Assembly (NCBI GenBank): GCA_948472955.1 | Contig: CAOKVW010000005.1 | Span: forward strand, 1 to 38,802 | Direction of reading: 5' to 3' | DNA length: 38,802 bases | Source of the DNA: an uncultured Clostridium sp. | GTDB lineage: Bacteria > Bacillota > Clostridia > TANB77 > CAG-508 | Part shown: one piece after another, positions 1-8,263 of the stretch | Layout of the letters: each line of letters begins with the position of its first letter | Position numbering within the stretch: position 1 is the first letter of the stretch | Notes under the pieces: generated by a model | Told to the model about the DNA's origin: nothing | Databases searched by the model: none | Seen by the model: the letters and a program-made list of their open reading frames with translations, nothing else | Position numbers and translations under genes: made by a program

Positions 1-52
1 GCTTATATTTTTCTAAATATTTACTATATAAAATTCCATATTTACTTAACAT
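1..52 (-). CDS. TnpV-like protein, N-terminal fragment at the window edge
   Basis: An ATG at 50-52 opens a frame that runs off the left edge and reads MLSKYGILYSKYLEKYK. A short (S/G)KYG...YLK/EKYK start is typical of small TnpV-type proteins carried by transposons and integrative elements. A similar GKYGRK start occurs in the protein at 9310-9606 in the related element. The ATG overlaps the last codons of the preceding gene. Only 17 codons are visible, so this is suggestive only. Confidence 0.35.
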   Translation of the reverse strand, partial: MLSKYGILYSKYLEKYK

Positions 53-388
53 TTTGCTTTTCCCCCTATACATTCAATAATCAAATTAATTCCATCCATA
101 AATCCAACTTTATAAAACTTTTCATTTTCATATCCACCAATATTAATTAATTTATCACAATGCTTATCTATTTTTTCTAATATTCTTTCCATATCATCTT
201 CTTTTGCTATTTTAGATATTTCATTTGCTATTTGTTGATAGGTATCTTCTCCTTTTTTTATTTTTGCTATTTTCTTTCTATCAACATCATTTAGTACATA
301 TAAATCTTCTGCTCTAGTATTATACCAAGAATCAATAACAGATTCTTCCTGAAATGATTTTACTTCTTCCTTATTTAACTTTTTTCAT
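46..388 (-). pseudogene. Small element-borne protein with a disrupted start
   Basis: A 113-codon reading frame gives an acidic, mostly helical protein (KLNKEEVKSFQEESVIDSWY... ending GFMDGINLIIECIGGKAKC). It has no start codon in its own frame. An ATG with a good GGAGAG ribosome site lies at 386-388 but is one base out of phase, and the mismatch falls in a run of six A's (80s of the 300 block, 380-385). One A fewer would give MKKLNKEEV and a complete protein. The shape, with a conserved helical C-terminus containing GF.DGI.L, resembles small uncharacterised proteins of Firmicutes mobile elements. It may be a pseudogene, a sequencing slip in the A-run, or a case of transcriptional slippage. 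No CGG is involved. Confidence 0.4.
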
Positions 389-583
389 CTCTCCTTACAC
401 TTTGTTTTAAATTGTTATATTTAATAACTATATTTATTCTAACGTGCTCATTTTATAAAATCAGCCCATTTTCAAAATTCTTTTACTTTTTTGCGTAGTG
501 CAAGAATAGATGTATTACAAAAGAGCATACATTTTTATACTATATTTTTCTTATATAACTTTACTCTTTGTAAGATCATATCA

Positions 584-681
584 ATTGTTGACAACCTGTC
601 CACCTTTTACTTTATAATTAACTATTCTACCGTATTTTCTCACTCTCTGTAAAGATATATTTATTTGGGACAACTTGTCCC
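584..681. promoter_or_regulatory. Two operator-like palindromic sites
   Basis: GGGACAACTTGTCCC at 667-681 is a perfect 15-base palindrome. A related site, TTGACAACCTGTCCACC, lies near 588-604. Paired similar palindromes upstream of the small gene at 46-388 look like binding sites for an element-encoded repressor, which is not in the window. This is inference from symmetry alone. Confidence 0.35.
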
Positions 682-734
682 ACTTTTTCTTTAATGATAT
701 TCTTCAATTCAAATTTTAGTGTGTGTGTTATTAT

Positions 735-797
735 TTATTATTTTTTTATTATTATTACTTATTATTATTTGTGTTAAATTTTTTAACATACTGTAGC
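735..797. repeat. AT-rich TTATTATT tract plus TTAAATTTTTTAACATAC motif, origin-like
   Basis: A run of TTATTA repeats ends in GTGTTAAATTTTTTAACATAC just past the 3' end of the winged-helix gene at 821. Nearly the same arrangement (repeat tract, then GTGTTAAATTTTTAACATAC) occurs at about 10255-10310, just past the homologous gene in the other element. A conserved AT-rich repeat beside a replication-type gene is what an origin of replication would look like. No function has been shown. Confidence 0.4.
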
Positions 798-820
798 TAA
801 TATTTTCGACATCTAGTTGT

Positions 821-1186
821 TCAAATTTTCAATCTCTTGTCGTCGATATTTTCGACTACTGAATTTTTCAGTACTTTCAGCAACTTTTCTTCATTTATTT
901 TATAATACATCTTTGGTGGAATATCTAAATATTTTACTTCTATAATGCCTGAACTTTCTAATACATTAGTAGATTTTCTTTGTTTATATGGTGTTAATTT
1001 TGTACTCTTTTCTATACTTTCTTTTGTTGCAAAAAAGAATCCACTTTTTAATTGCTTTCTTTTCCTAAAATAATTATATCTACCATATAGTTCCCCTAGC
1101 ATAACTGCTGTATTTATTCCGAATAACTCTATTATATTTCTATTTGCTATTATAAAATTAGTTTGTATTATATTTTTATTCTCCAT
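821..1186 (-). CDS. Winged-helix replication-initiator-like protein of the element
   Basis: This 121-residue protein resembles the N-terminal winged-helix domain of phage replisome organisers and plasmid initiators. It has a helical segment with INTAVMLGELYGRYNYF, a FFFATKESIEKSTKLTPYKQRK recognition-helix region, and a GIIEVKYLDIPPKMYYKIN wing. The protein at 10410-10739 has the same architecture and matches at ALI/IIELFG, GELCSEYSYW, GFFYSTRENI and KWYSLN positions. That links the two elements. Start ATG at 1184-1186 follows AAAGGAG. In both elements the gene lies nearest one att junction and is followed by the origin-like AT tract. The likely role is element replication or copy control, by inference. 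Confidence 0.5.
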   Translation of the reverse strand: MENKNIIQTNFIIANRNIIELFGINTAVMLGELYGRYNYFRKRKQLKSGFFFATKESIEKSTKLTPYKQRKSTNVLESSGIIEVKYLDIPPKMYYKINEEKLLKVLKNSVVENIDDKRLKI

Positions 1187-1212
1187 AGCTTGTCTGCTCC
1201 TTTATATTTTTT

Positions 1213-1233
1213 AAGAGCGACAAAATCGCTCTC
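1213..1233 (-). terminator. Small GC hairpin in the leader of the winged-helix gene
   Basis: AGAGCGA and TCGCTCT form a 7-bp stem with a CAAAA loop. On the minus strand it is followed by a run of A's, not T's, so it could be a leader structure rather than a terminator. Confidence 0.35.
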
Positions 1234-1250
1234 TTCTTCAATTTGATAGT

Positions 1251-3015
1251 TTATATAAACCTTGATTTTTTTATAGTTTTAGTGTGTGTTGTTAAAATTA
1301 CCCACACACCTCCTTGGTGTCCCCCCTCACCAGTTGGATTATATAAAGTAACCAACACCACCACTTGTGGATTATCGATTGGTGCCACTCCACAAAAAGA
1401 AGTAACATATTTATTCGTATTAACGCCATCCTCTGATGTTCCTGTCTTTCCTCCAATTCGATAGCCTGCTACTTTTGCATTTTTTCCGTGTACCCTCTGC
1501 CACAACTGATTCCATCATACTTAAAACTTTTTCTGAAGTCTCTTTAGAAATAACCACTCCATTTGTCTTTACTGGTACATTTTGAATTTCTCCTGTTTGG
1601 CTATCAATTACTTGTTTTACCACTCTAGGCTGAATACTATTTCCCCCATTAGCAATAGCAGATACAGCTGTCACCAATTGAATAGGAGTAATTTCAAATC
1701 TTTGCCCAAAGCTAATCGTTGCTAACTCGACTGGACCAGCTTTTTCTTCTGCTAAAAAGATACTATTTGCTTCACCTGGTATATCAATTCCTGTTCTCTC
1801 CAACAATCTAAATTTATTTAGATAACTATAATAAGTCTTAACACCTAATTTTTGTCCCAATCCTATAAAAACAGGATTACAAGAATTCATCAAACCCAAT
1901 CGTAGACTTTCCGAACCATGTGGTCTATAATGTCTCCAACACTTAATTCGAACACCTGCGACTTCAATTCCTCCTGTACAACAAAACTGTCCTTGTTGGT
2001 CAATATCAGTTACTAGACCCTCTTCAATAGAGGCTGAAGCTGTTATTACCTTAAAAACAGAACCTGGCTCATAAGTATCCGCAATTGCTTTATTTCTCCA
2101 TACTGCTTGTAGATTTTTTGTCTTTTCTGCTTGTTCCATGTTTTCCCAATCTTGTTTTAATTCGTCTGTATAGGCTTCATACGGTTGGTTTAAATTATAA
2201 TTTGGATAGGTTGCCATAGCCAAAATATCACCATTTTGTGGATTCATTACAACAACATTTCCACCATCGGTACAAATATTATCAATACAAGCCTCTTCCA
2301 AATATTTCTCAACAATAGATTGTATACTTAAGTCAATCGTAAGAACCAAATCATTACCATCTATGGCTGACACATATTTTTCGCCTTCTTCTCCTATTTC
2401 TCTACCCTTAGCATCTGTATGACGTTGTATTGCACCTTGTGTTCCTTTTAATTCTGTATCATATTTTGCCTCAATGCCATCTAATCCTTGATTGTCGCTT
2501 CCACAAAATCCTATAATTTGAGATGCAATCGTACTATAAGGATAATATCTTTTGGTATCCTCATCCATATTAATTCCTGTTGTGATATTATTTTGCTTCA
2601 TCCAAATCCTTAGCTTATCCGTCTTTTCCTTTTCTACTTTTTTAGCTATGGTTTCAATAGAACTTCTTTTGGTTACCTTCTTTAAAGTTTTTTCATAATC
2701 TAACTCAAATATATCAGATAAAACTTGAGCTACTTTTTCCTTATTCTCTTTTGCTATATTCCCCGGATTTACGGTTACCGTTTCTACGGTACTACTAACT
2801 GCTAACACATTTTTTCTTGTTGCATCATAAATAGCACCTCTTTTGGGATTAATATTTCTATCTAAGGTTTGTTGCTGATATGCCATACTAGAAAGTTCTC
2901 CCCCTTGTATCAATTGTATATATCCGATTCTTCCTATTAAACAAACTATAATTAAAAAAGTAATAAATAGTGTATTTCTCATTTTCTTTTTGCTTGAAAG
3001 CTTAATTGTTCTCAT
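1251..3015 (-). CDS. Class B penicillin-binding protein (SpoVD/FtsI type), +1 shift at CGG, 3' end replaced by an element
   Basis: A peptidoglycan transpeptidase of the division/sporulation type, anchored by an N-terminal membrane segment (residues about 12-33). The PBP dimerisation region follows. Catalytic motifs are SVFK in EPGSVFKVITA, SCN in MNSCNPVF, and KTG in GGKTGTSEDG. The KTG box is in a different frame from the rest: codon 510 is CGG (1486-1488), and skipping its C gives EGTGKNAKVAGYRIGGKTG, which matches the paralogue at 16673. Total length is 1765 nt, or 587 codons plus stop after dropping one base. After GGHQGG the reading enters element sequence (about 19 foreign residues) and stops at 1251. 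The normal tail and any PASTA domains are lost unless the element is excised. It is the last gene of the mraZ-rsmH-ftsL cluster. Confidence 0.85.
1486..1488 (-). other. In-frame CGG, +1 shift site 1 (transpeptidase)
   Basis: Codon 510 reads ACA CGG AAA in the upstream frame and ACA (C) GGA AAA in the shifted frame, giving T-G-K. The unshifted frame would end 20-odd codons later, before the KTG motif. Confidence 0.85.
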
Positions 3016-3084
3016 ATAAAAAATCCTCCTAATTCATTCTATTAGGAAGATTTCTCTTTATTACTATTCTATTTTAACAACAAT

Positions 3085-3588
3085 TTATCGATTAAATATT
3101 TTATCTACAACTTGTTCAAACCAATTTTTTTCCTTTTTCACAATTATCTCTTCAGAAGCAGATTCCACATAATCTCTTTTTGGTAGGCTTATATACACAG
3201 TTTGTTTATTGGTTAATTTTTGCATCCCTAATTTTTCTTTTGCCAATTTTTCTATGGTATTCAAATTTAAGCTATTCTCTATGCTGACTTTTAATTGTTG
3301 ATTTTCTTTTTGAAGAGAAGATAATTCTCTTTTTAAGGTTTGCATTTGATTAAATTTTTCGTTAATTTGTGAGTTTCTATAACTTATGGTTAATAATAGT
3401 ATAAATATACCAATCACAATTAAAGTTAATTTGGTTTGTCTTTTTTGTTGTTCTTTTGATACTTTTACATCTTGTCTTGGCAAATCTTCTACTACTTTTA
3501 ACCTTTTTTTCTGTGTTTGTCTTCTTTTCTTCACATCTGGCTCTAATTTTCGTGGACTGGTTTCATATTCATATCTATTTCTTGCCAT
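3085..3588 (-). CDS. ftsL: FtsL/DivIC-like cell division protein
   Basis: A 167-residue protein with a long basic cytoplasmic N-terminus. One membrane segment, LTLIVIGIFILLLTISY, lies near residues 53-69. An extracellular leucine-zipper coiled coil follows (INEKFNQMQTLKRELSSLQKENQQLKVSIENSLNL), and then the A.EKLGM motif typical of FtsL/DivIC. In the family it bridges early and late divisome proteins and helps activate the septal transpeptidase. Its position between rsmH and a class B PBP is the classic dcw order. The gap to rsmH is about 15 bases, so the two are probably co-transcribed. Sequence conservation in this family is low, so position and topology carry most of the call. Confidence 0.8.
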   Translation of the reverse strand: MARNRYEYETSPRKLEPDVKKRRQTQKKRLKVVEDLPRQDVKVSKEQQKRQTKLTLIVIGIFILLLTISYRNSQINEKFNQMQTLKRELSSLQKENQQLKVSIENSLNLNTIEKLAKEKLGMQKLTNKQTVYISLPKRDYVESASEEIIVKKEKNWFEQVVDKIFNR

Positions 3589-3603
3589 AAGTTACTCACC
3601 TCC

Positions 3604-4548
3604 TTAACATTTTATATTTTCGCATTTTTCGAAGATTCTTAGTTTAGCACTTTTGCTTCTTGTATTATCTTCTAGCTCCTCCTTTGTAGACACAATTGGC
3701 TTTTTCGTTATGATTTTTCCAAAAGATTTCGCACCACATACACAATATGGCAAATCACTTGGACAAGTACATTTCCCTTTTGCTTCTATAAAAGCTTTTT
3801 TTACTGCTCTATCTTCTAAGGAATGGAAAGTTATCACACATAATCTTCCTTCTTCCTTTAAACATTCTATACAATCCTTTATCGTTTGGTATAATGGTTT
3901 TATTTCGTTATTTACTTCAATTCTAATTGCTTGAAAAGTTCTTTTGGCTGGATGTCCATCTTTTTGTTTTGACTTTGGTATGGAATTTTCAATAATCTGT
4001 GTTAATTCTTTGGTTGTTCGAATTGGATTTTCTTGTCTTCTTAGACAAATATTTTTAGCAATTTGTCTCGAAAATCTTTCTTCTCCATATTCATAAATGA
4101 TATTAGCTAATTCTTCTTCTGAATAATGATTAATTACTTTTTCAGCTGTCAATTCTTGTGTTTGGTCCATTCTCATGTCTAAAACATTTTCCCCTAAGTA
4201 ACTAAACCCTCTATTTCTTTCATCTAATTGGTAAGAAGAAACTCCTAAATCTAACAGAATTCCATCTACTTTTTCAATCTTTAATTGCTTTAATATATTT
4301 TTTATATTATCATGGTTATCGTGAACGTATTGGACATTAGAAAATGCTTTTAAATTAGTTTTTGCGGCTTGTAATGCTTCCTCGTCTCTGTCAATTCCTA
4401 TTAAAATCCCTTGACTTGACAACTGTTGTAATATTTCTTTACTATGTCCTGCGCCTCCTAATGTTCCATCTATATAAATTCCTTCTGGTTTGATTCTTAA
4501 ACCTTCGATACATTCTGTTAGCATAACTGGCTTATGTTTAAATTCCAT
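3604..4548 (-). CDS. rsmH: 16S rRNA (cytosine-1402-N4)-methyltransferase RsmH
   Basis: A 314-residue AdoMet-dependent methyltransferase (MraW family) of normal length. Near the N-terminus HKPVMLTECIEGL and DGTLGGAGHSKEIL form the cofactor-binding loop. LLDLGVSSYQLDERNRGFSY and LDMRMD follow. The C-terminal half carries RTFQAIRIEVNNEI and VITFHSLEDRAVK, both family hallmarks. It modifies C1402 in the decoding site of the 30S subunit. Start ATG at 4546-4548 is preceded by GAGAGGTG. It is separated from mraZ by about 300 bases containing a hairpin and repeats, so it may have its own promoter as well as read-through. Confidence 0.95.
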   Translation of the reverse strand: MEFKHKPVMLTECIEGLRIKPEGIYIDGTLGGAGHSKEILQQLSSQGILIGIDRDEEALQAAKTNLKAFSNVQYVHDNHDNIKNILKQLKIEKVDGILLDLGVSSYQLDERNRGFSYLGENVLDMRMDQTQELTAEKVINHYSEEELANIIYEYGEERFSRQIAKNICLRRQENPIRTTKELTQIIENSIPKSKQKDGHPAKRTFQAIRIEVNNEIKPLYQTIKDCIECLKEEGRLCVITFHSLEDRAVKKAFIEAKGKCTCPSDLPYCVCGAKSFGKIITKKPIVSTKEELEDNTRSKSAKLRIFEKCENIKC

Positions 4549-4600
4549 TTAGCACCTCTCTAACATTCCTTCCTAACAAATACTGCTATTTATTAAAACA

Positions 4601-4631
4601 GCTGGTAATTTCAAGAAACTACCAGCTGACT
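4601..4631 (-). terminator. Hairpin between mraZ and rsmH (terminator or attenuator)
   Basis: CAGCTGGTA pairs perfectly with TACCAGCTG around a 12-base loop. On the minus strand it is followed by TTTTAATAA. It lies after mraZ and before rsmH, so it could reduce read-through of the mraZ transcript into the division genes. Confidence 0.55.
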
Positions 4632-4634
4632 TTT

Positions 4635-4850
4635 CTTATGTTTTTATCTTTTGGTTTTTCAATTCTCTTAAGTTAAACCTTCTTTTGTATACTAATATTT
4701 TCTAATGTATCTTAAAACTCTTTTGAGACTTTAAATATTTATCTTTTGTACCTTTGTCTTTGGTAAATTTTCTTTTGTACATTTATCTTTTGTAACTTAA
4801 AATTTTATCTTTTGTATCTTTGTCATTGGTATCTATATAAACTTTTGCAA
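4635..4850. repeat. Imperfect repeats rich in CTTTTGTA between mraZ and rsmH
   Basis: The stretch repeats variants of ATCTTTTGTA followed by CCTTTGTCTTTGGTA, for example at about 4740-4765 and 4805-4830, with shorter CTTTTGTA units between. No reading frame of interest is present. It looks like slippage-derived repeats in a spacer. Confidence 0.5.
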
Positions 4851-4851
4851 G

Positions 4852-5277
4852 TTATATACCTAACATTGTCATATTTTCAGCAATTTCATCTGCTGAAATA
4901 GCCTCATCACAATTTTGCCATGTTTCTTTATCCCAAATCTCAAGTCTTGTTCCTACTCCTATAATAATAGCTTCTTTATTTAGATTAGCAGCTGACCTTA
5001 AATTATTTGGAATTAAAAATCTTCCTTGTTTATCTATTTCACATTCTGTTGCACCTGATAAGAAGAATCTTACAAAATTTCTGGCATTTTTATCTGAAAG
5101 TGGTAATGTTTTTAATTTTGTTTCAAAATTTAACCATTCATTTTGTGAAAACGCAAATAAACATCCATCTAACCCTTTTGTTACAATGAACCTTTCTCCC
5201 ATGTCTGCTCTTAACTTTGCTGGCATAATTAATCTACCTTTTGCATCAATAGAATGCTCGTATTCACCAATTAACAA
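4852..5277 (-). CDS. mraZ: Transcriptional regulator MraZ
   Basis: A 141-residue protein made of two SpoVT/AbrB-like MraZ repeats. The first begins [23 protein letters not shown]. The second contains [19 protein letters not shown]. Both have the DAKGR/DKQGR signature. MraZ forms a ring-shaped DNA-binding oligomer and represses its own dcw operon by binding tandem repeats in the promoter. Four such repeats lie just upstream here (5294-5330), which supports autoregulation. Start ATG at 5275-5277. Confidence 0.95.
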   Translation of the reverse strand: MLIGEYEHSIDAKGRLIMPAKLRADMGERFIVTKGLDGCLFAFSQNEWLNFETKLKTLPLSDKNARNFVRFFLSGATECEIDKQGRFLIPNNLRSAANLNKEAIIIGVGTRLEIWDKETWQNCDEAISADEIAENMTMLGI

Positions 5278-5293
5278 TTAAATTTCGCCTCCT

Positions 5294-5330
5294 CCACTTC
5301 GTAACCACTTTATACCACTTTTCTCCACTT
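5294..5330 (-). promoter_or_regulatory. MraZ operator: four AAGTGG repeats
   Basis: On the minus strand AAGTGG occurs four times (complement at 5294-5299, 5305-5310, 5315-5320 and 5325-5330). The phase is 10-11 bases, that is one helical turn, directly upstream of the mraZ start. Repeats of this kind at this phase are the known MraZ binding arrangement. Confidence 0.85.
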
Positions 5331-5405
5331 TAACTAAATTTTAATATAATTTTTATTTTTTTGCAAGCCTTTTTTGAAAATTTTTTATTTTTTCTATCAT
5401 AAATC

Positions 5406-5657
5406 GTTACTGTTCAGCCTTATTAATATTCCTTTTTATAGTGAAAGTTTAATATATTATTTTTGAAATACCGCGTAAGCGATCAAATGAGCAAAGCGAG
5501 TGCGAATTGGAACAACCTACATCATTTAAATTATATAAAATTATTGACTAAAATAATTTTATATAATTTAAATATTAGAGGGTTGTGACACCAAGGTATG
5601 AAAAAATAATATATTAAACTTTCACATAAAAAATAAATCATAAGGCTGAACAGTAAC
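5406..5657. repeat. Foldback element, copy 1
   Basis: A nested inverted repeat. The outer arms of 18 bp are perfect (5406-5423 with 5640-5657). The inner arms of 24 bp are perfect (5441-5464 with 5602-5625). A core of about 135 bases contains CGCGTAAGCGA, GAGCAAAGCGAGTGCGA and a further AT-rich 20-bp-class palindrome (about 5524-5572). The core resembles copy 2 at 26327-26516, but the outermost arms do not. Paired positions differ together between copies: ATACC with GGTAT here, ACACT with AGTGT there. It sits between divergent genes. It could be a MITE-like element or a structured RNA; I do not recognise the family. Confidence 0.75.
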
Positions 5658-5783
5658 CATAAATCTATTATATTTTATAAAATGATTCGTGTTATTTGTC
5701 CTTCTTTTTCTTATTGATAGTTCGTTCTTTTTTCACCTTGTAATTGTTATACTTTTTTTATAAAGTATAAGGAGGAAACCCTC

Positions 5784-6161
5784 ATGAATAATGAAGAAAA
5801 AGTTCTAAGAAAAAATATCGGAAAGAAAATTAAACTAGCTAGAGCAAAAGCAGAATATACACAAGAACAATTAGCTGAAAAATTGTCTTTATCACCTAGA
5901 TATATCAGCCAATTAGAAAGAGGTATTGCTTTTGGCAGTGCCACTACCATTATTAATGTTTGTAAAGTGCTTAATATCAATTCTGATTTTTTATTTCATG
6001 ATTTAATTAATAATACATCCCCTATTCTAGACAATATTACAGATAATAAATTCTTGGAAAACTATTTAAAATTAAATGACTATAACAAAAATATTATATC
6101 TATGCTGACAAATGATTTAATTAAAATGCAACAAAATCCTGAAAATAAGAAAAATGCCTAG
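5784..6161 (+). CDS. XRE-family helix-turn-helix regulator
   Basis: A 125-residue protein. An N-terminal lambda-repressor-type HTH spans about residues 10-65: IGKKIKLARAKAEYTQEQLAEKLSLSPRYISQLERG, with the recognition helix at SPRYISQLE. A short C-terminal helical part follows (about 70-125) and ends in a lysine-rich tail. The ribosome site AAGGAGG precedes the ATG at 5784-5786. A short TATACTTTTTTTATAAAGTATA-like dyad just upstream could be an operator. Its target is not evident. It lies between the mraZ region and the broken hydrolase, pointing towards the latter and sharing its terminator. Confidence 0.8.
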   Translation: MNNEEKVLRKNIGKKIKLARAKAEYTQEQLAEKLSLSPRYISQLERGIAFGSATTIINVCKVLNINSDFLFHDLINNTSPILDNITDNKFLENYLKLNDYNKNIISMLTNDLIKMQQNPENKKNA

Positions 6162-6179
6162 AGTTTAACTTTAGGCATT
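6153..6179. terminator. Shared bidirectional terminator
   Basis: AATGCCTA pairs with TAGGCATT (one mismatch region in the loop). It spans the stop codons of the HTH gene (plus) and of the hydrolase C-terminal fragment (minus). Confidence 0.6.
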
Positions 6180-6445
6180 AATTTATAGTGGTGCTTGTCG
6201 CACCTGTACCTACTACATTTTCTTGTAAAGATCTCCATGTATTACATCCTACAATTCCATCTGCTGAAAGTCCTCTTGAACGTTGATAAGAAATAACAGC
6301 ATTATAAGTGGCAGAACCAAAAATTCCATCTAGGCCACCTGTTCTGAATCCTAATGTGTTTAAATCATCTTGTGCTATTAAGACATAATTACTTAAACTC
6401 CCTCTCCTTAAAGTCGGAAATCCCCCTGTTGAGCAAGCTGGTTTT

Positions 6446-6448
6446 CCG
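6446..6448 (-). other. In-frame CGG, +1 shift site 2 (hydrolase)
   Basis: The codon context is TTT CGG AAA in the upstream frame and TTT (C) GGA AAA in the shifted frame, giving F-G-K-P. It would be residue 140 of the reconstructed protein. The unshifted frame ends 18 codons later. Confidence 0.8.
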
Positions 6449-6455
6449 AAAGCGT

Positions 6456-8204
6456 TTATCCCAGTGCACCCAAGTTGGCGTTAGTGAAATGGGTTCCCCT
6501 TTTGTTCAGGTTTTCCAAATTTTTTGTTTTATTTTTTAAAGAGGTTTTTTCCTCTTTTAATACCTTGTTTTGAGAACTTTCAATAAAATCTTTAAGACTC
6601 ATTTTTAATCTAATCTCAATATCATCATCATTTACAACAATTAAATCAATGATTGATGATAACATCATTTTCTTTTTTTCTTGTGATGAATTTTTAAATT
6701 CTTCTTTCCAATTAGGTATCATTTGTTTTAATTGTTTCATTTGTTCAAATTCAATTTCTTTTCTTCTTTTGGTTTTTTCTAATTCGATTTTTTCATTGAT
6801 AAGCTCTTGTCTTTTTAATTTATTTTCTTCTATTAAGTCTGTTAACATTTCTCTTGTAAATGAACTTTGTCCTTGAATAATTCTTATAATTTCATCTTTC
6901 AATAATTCGTTTTTATTTGAACACTCACTAATTTGTTTTTCTATATCTTTAATTTTTTGCCCTTCATTACTATTGGTTCTCCTATTTATTTTCTCTATTT
7001 CCTGGCTTAAATCTTTTGTTTCTAGTCTATCCAAAAATGAATCTATTTCTTTTAATACTGGTTCTTCAATACAATTACTTTTATGCGATTTTTTATTGTG
7101 TTTACATTCCTGCCTTCCCTCTGTTTTCAAACTACATGCATAATATTTATAATAAGTATATCCATAGGTTCCATCTTCTAATTTTATTTTTCTCTTGTTT
7201 TGTCTAGTAGTCATTTTTCTACCACAACTTCCACATATAATAAATCCTGTAAATAGTAGTCCTCCTGTTTGATATATACATTTTTTATTTTCTTCTGCTA
7301 GTTTATTATTTGTTTCTTTTCTACTATTTTTTAATTTTTGTACCTTTTCAAATTGTTCCTTTGATATTACTGCTAGTTCAGGGATAACCTCTTTCGAATA
7401 AATCCATTCTTTTTTATCTTGAACTTTTCTTTTTCCTCCACCTACTGGCACACTTGTTTTACCATATACTAAATGACCTGTATACATTGGATTCGATAAA
7501 ATTCTATTGACTGTATTTGCAGACCAACTATTTCCTTTATGCGTTTTGTAATTTTTTTCATTTAAGTAATTTGCTATTTTTACTCCTCCATATCCTTCTT
7601 CAGAAGATAAATCAAAAATAGTATGCAATATTTCAATTTCTTTTGGTATTCGTTTATATGATTTTCTTTCCACTCCTCTTTTCGTAAATGTTCCGTTTTT
7701 TACTAGTTCAAATCCATATAATGGTACTGAATATATATTAACCCCTTCTTCAATCATTTGCTTTTGTTTCGTTCTTACCCTTATTGATGTTTTTTCTGAT
7801 TCGCCTCCTGATTGCCAATATCTTAAATAATTGATAAGTTTATCAACTCTTGAATCAAATCTTTGTTGCCCTTCTTGTGTAGACCATACTTCGATTCCTT
7901 GATTGACAAACCATTCTACAATAAATGGGGTTTCATCATCTCTTCTTCCTAATCTGTCAAACATAAATACTAATAATATATCAAATTCTTTTTTCAGAGC
8001 ATCAACTTTTATTTCTTGTAAGACATCTCTATCTTCTAATTTTTTATTATAACCTGAAACACCTTTTTCAATATATTCTTTATCAAATTCCCAGTCAGGC
8101 ATTTTTTCAATAAATTCATTACATACAATTCTTTGCATAGGAATGTCATTTTTATCTAGTTGTTTTTCAGTTGAAACTCTATATAAACATCTAACTTTCT
8201 TCAT
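6456..8204 (-). CDS. Large serine recombinase (integrase) of the 4549-bp element
   Basis: A 582-residue integrase. The N-terminal resolvase domain (about 1-150) has the nucleophile serine 11 in YRVSTEKQ and the arginine-containing FMFDRLGRRDDET. The recombinase domain (about 160-280, PLYGFELV..., GGVKIANYLNEKNY) follows. A zinc ribbon (CGSCGRKMTT...CSLKTEGRQECKH, about 325-370) and a long coiled coil (about 390-530) complete the known architecture. It would cut at the paired GA cores flanking the element and could integrate or, with a directionality factor, excise it. The last dozen codons (THFTNANLGALG) are hydrolase-gene sequence beyond the junction, so the stop codon is supplied by the target. 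Confidence 0.92.
   Translation of the reverse strand: MKKVRCLYRVSTEKQLDKNDIPMQRIVCNEFIEKMPDWEFDKEYIEKGVSGYNKKLEDRDVLQEIKVDALKKEFDILLVFMFDRLGRRDDETPFIVEWFVNQGIEVWSTQEGQQRFDSRVDKLINYLRYWQSGGESEKTSIRVRTKQKQMIEEGVNIYSVPLYGFELVKNGTFTKRGVERKSYKRIPKEIEILHTIFDLSSEEGYGGVKIANYLNEKNYKTHKGNSWSANTVNRILSNPMYTGHLVYGKTSVPVGGGKRKVQDKKEWIYSKEVIPELAVISKEQFEKVQKLKNSRKETNNKLAEENKKCIYQTGGLLFTGFIICGSCGRKMTTRQNKRKIKLEDGTYGYTYYKYYACSLKTEGRQECKHNKKSHKSNCIEEPVLKEIDSFLDRLETKDLSQEIEKINRRTNSNEGQKIKDIEKQISECSNKNELLKDEIIRIIQGQSSFTREMLTDLIEENKLKRQELINEKIELEKTKRRKEIEFEQMKQLKQMIPNWKEEFKNSSQEKKKMMLSSIIDLIVVNDDDIEIRLKMSLKDFIESSQNKVLKEEKTSLKNKTKNLENLNKRGTHFTNANLGALG
6495..6496 (-). other. Attachment junction (core GA) of the 4549-bp element, recombinase side
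   Basis: GAACC is shared by this junction (complement at 6492-6496) and the other one (11041-11045). In the rejoined element the arms GAAAACC and GGTTTTC lie at equal distance on both sides of the GA of GAACC (12 bases each). That marks GA as the two-base crossover core expected for a serine recombinase. Confidence 0.8.
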
Positions 8205-8263
8205 TTTCTTCCTCCTTACAAAAATTGTACATTATTTTTCTATAAAAGGCGAACCCCTCTGTT

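Larger units (their letters stand above)
1..1305. mobile_element. End of an integrated element inside the transpeptidase gene (partial)
   Basis: The transpeptidase gene on the minus strand keeps family similarity up to the residues GEGGHQGG (codons near 1308-1331) and then runs into unrelated sequence and a stop at 1251. The intact paralogue at 16673 continues past the same GDNGHQGG with a further domain. From about 1305 to the left edge the genes are a replication-type winged-helix protein, a small acidic protein and a TnpV-like start. That is the same gene set as the element at 6497-11045. I infer that the element's recombinase and the other junction lie left of the window. The exact junction base is uncertain within roughly 1300-1310. 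Confidence 0.65.
6178..6496 (-). pseudogene. Peptidoglycan hydrolase, C-terminal exon-like fragment (piece 3 of 3)
   Basis: Reading inward from the junction at 6495-6496, the sequence encodes EPISLTPTWVHWDKRF. It then meets an in-frame CGG (6446-6448) and, after skipping its C, continues GKPACSTGGFPTLRRGSLSNYV and a complete PG_binding_1 domain (QDDLNTLGF..GLDGIFGSATYNAVISYQ..GLSADGIVG). It stops at 6178. WVHWD supplies the second metal-ligand motif of an M15-type peptidase whose first half is in the other two pieces. Removing 6497-11045 joins it in frame to 11046-11150. On its own it has no start codon. Confidence 0.85.

Noticed and set aside
735..797. TTATTATT repeats as a CRISPR array
   Set aside because: The units are three bases long with no spacers and no cas genes nearby.
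1282..1309. GTGTGTG and CACACAC arms near the transpeptidase junction as the full attachment dyad
   Set aside because: The dyad centre falls inside the element, not at the junction, and the partner junction is outside the window, so the core cannot be placed.
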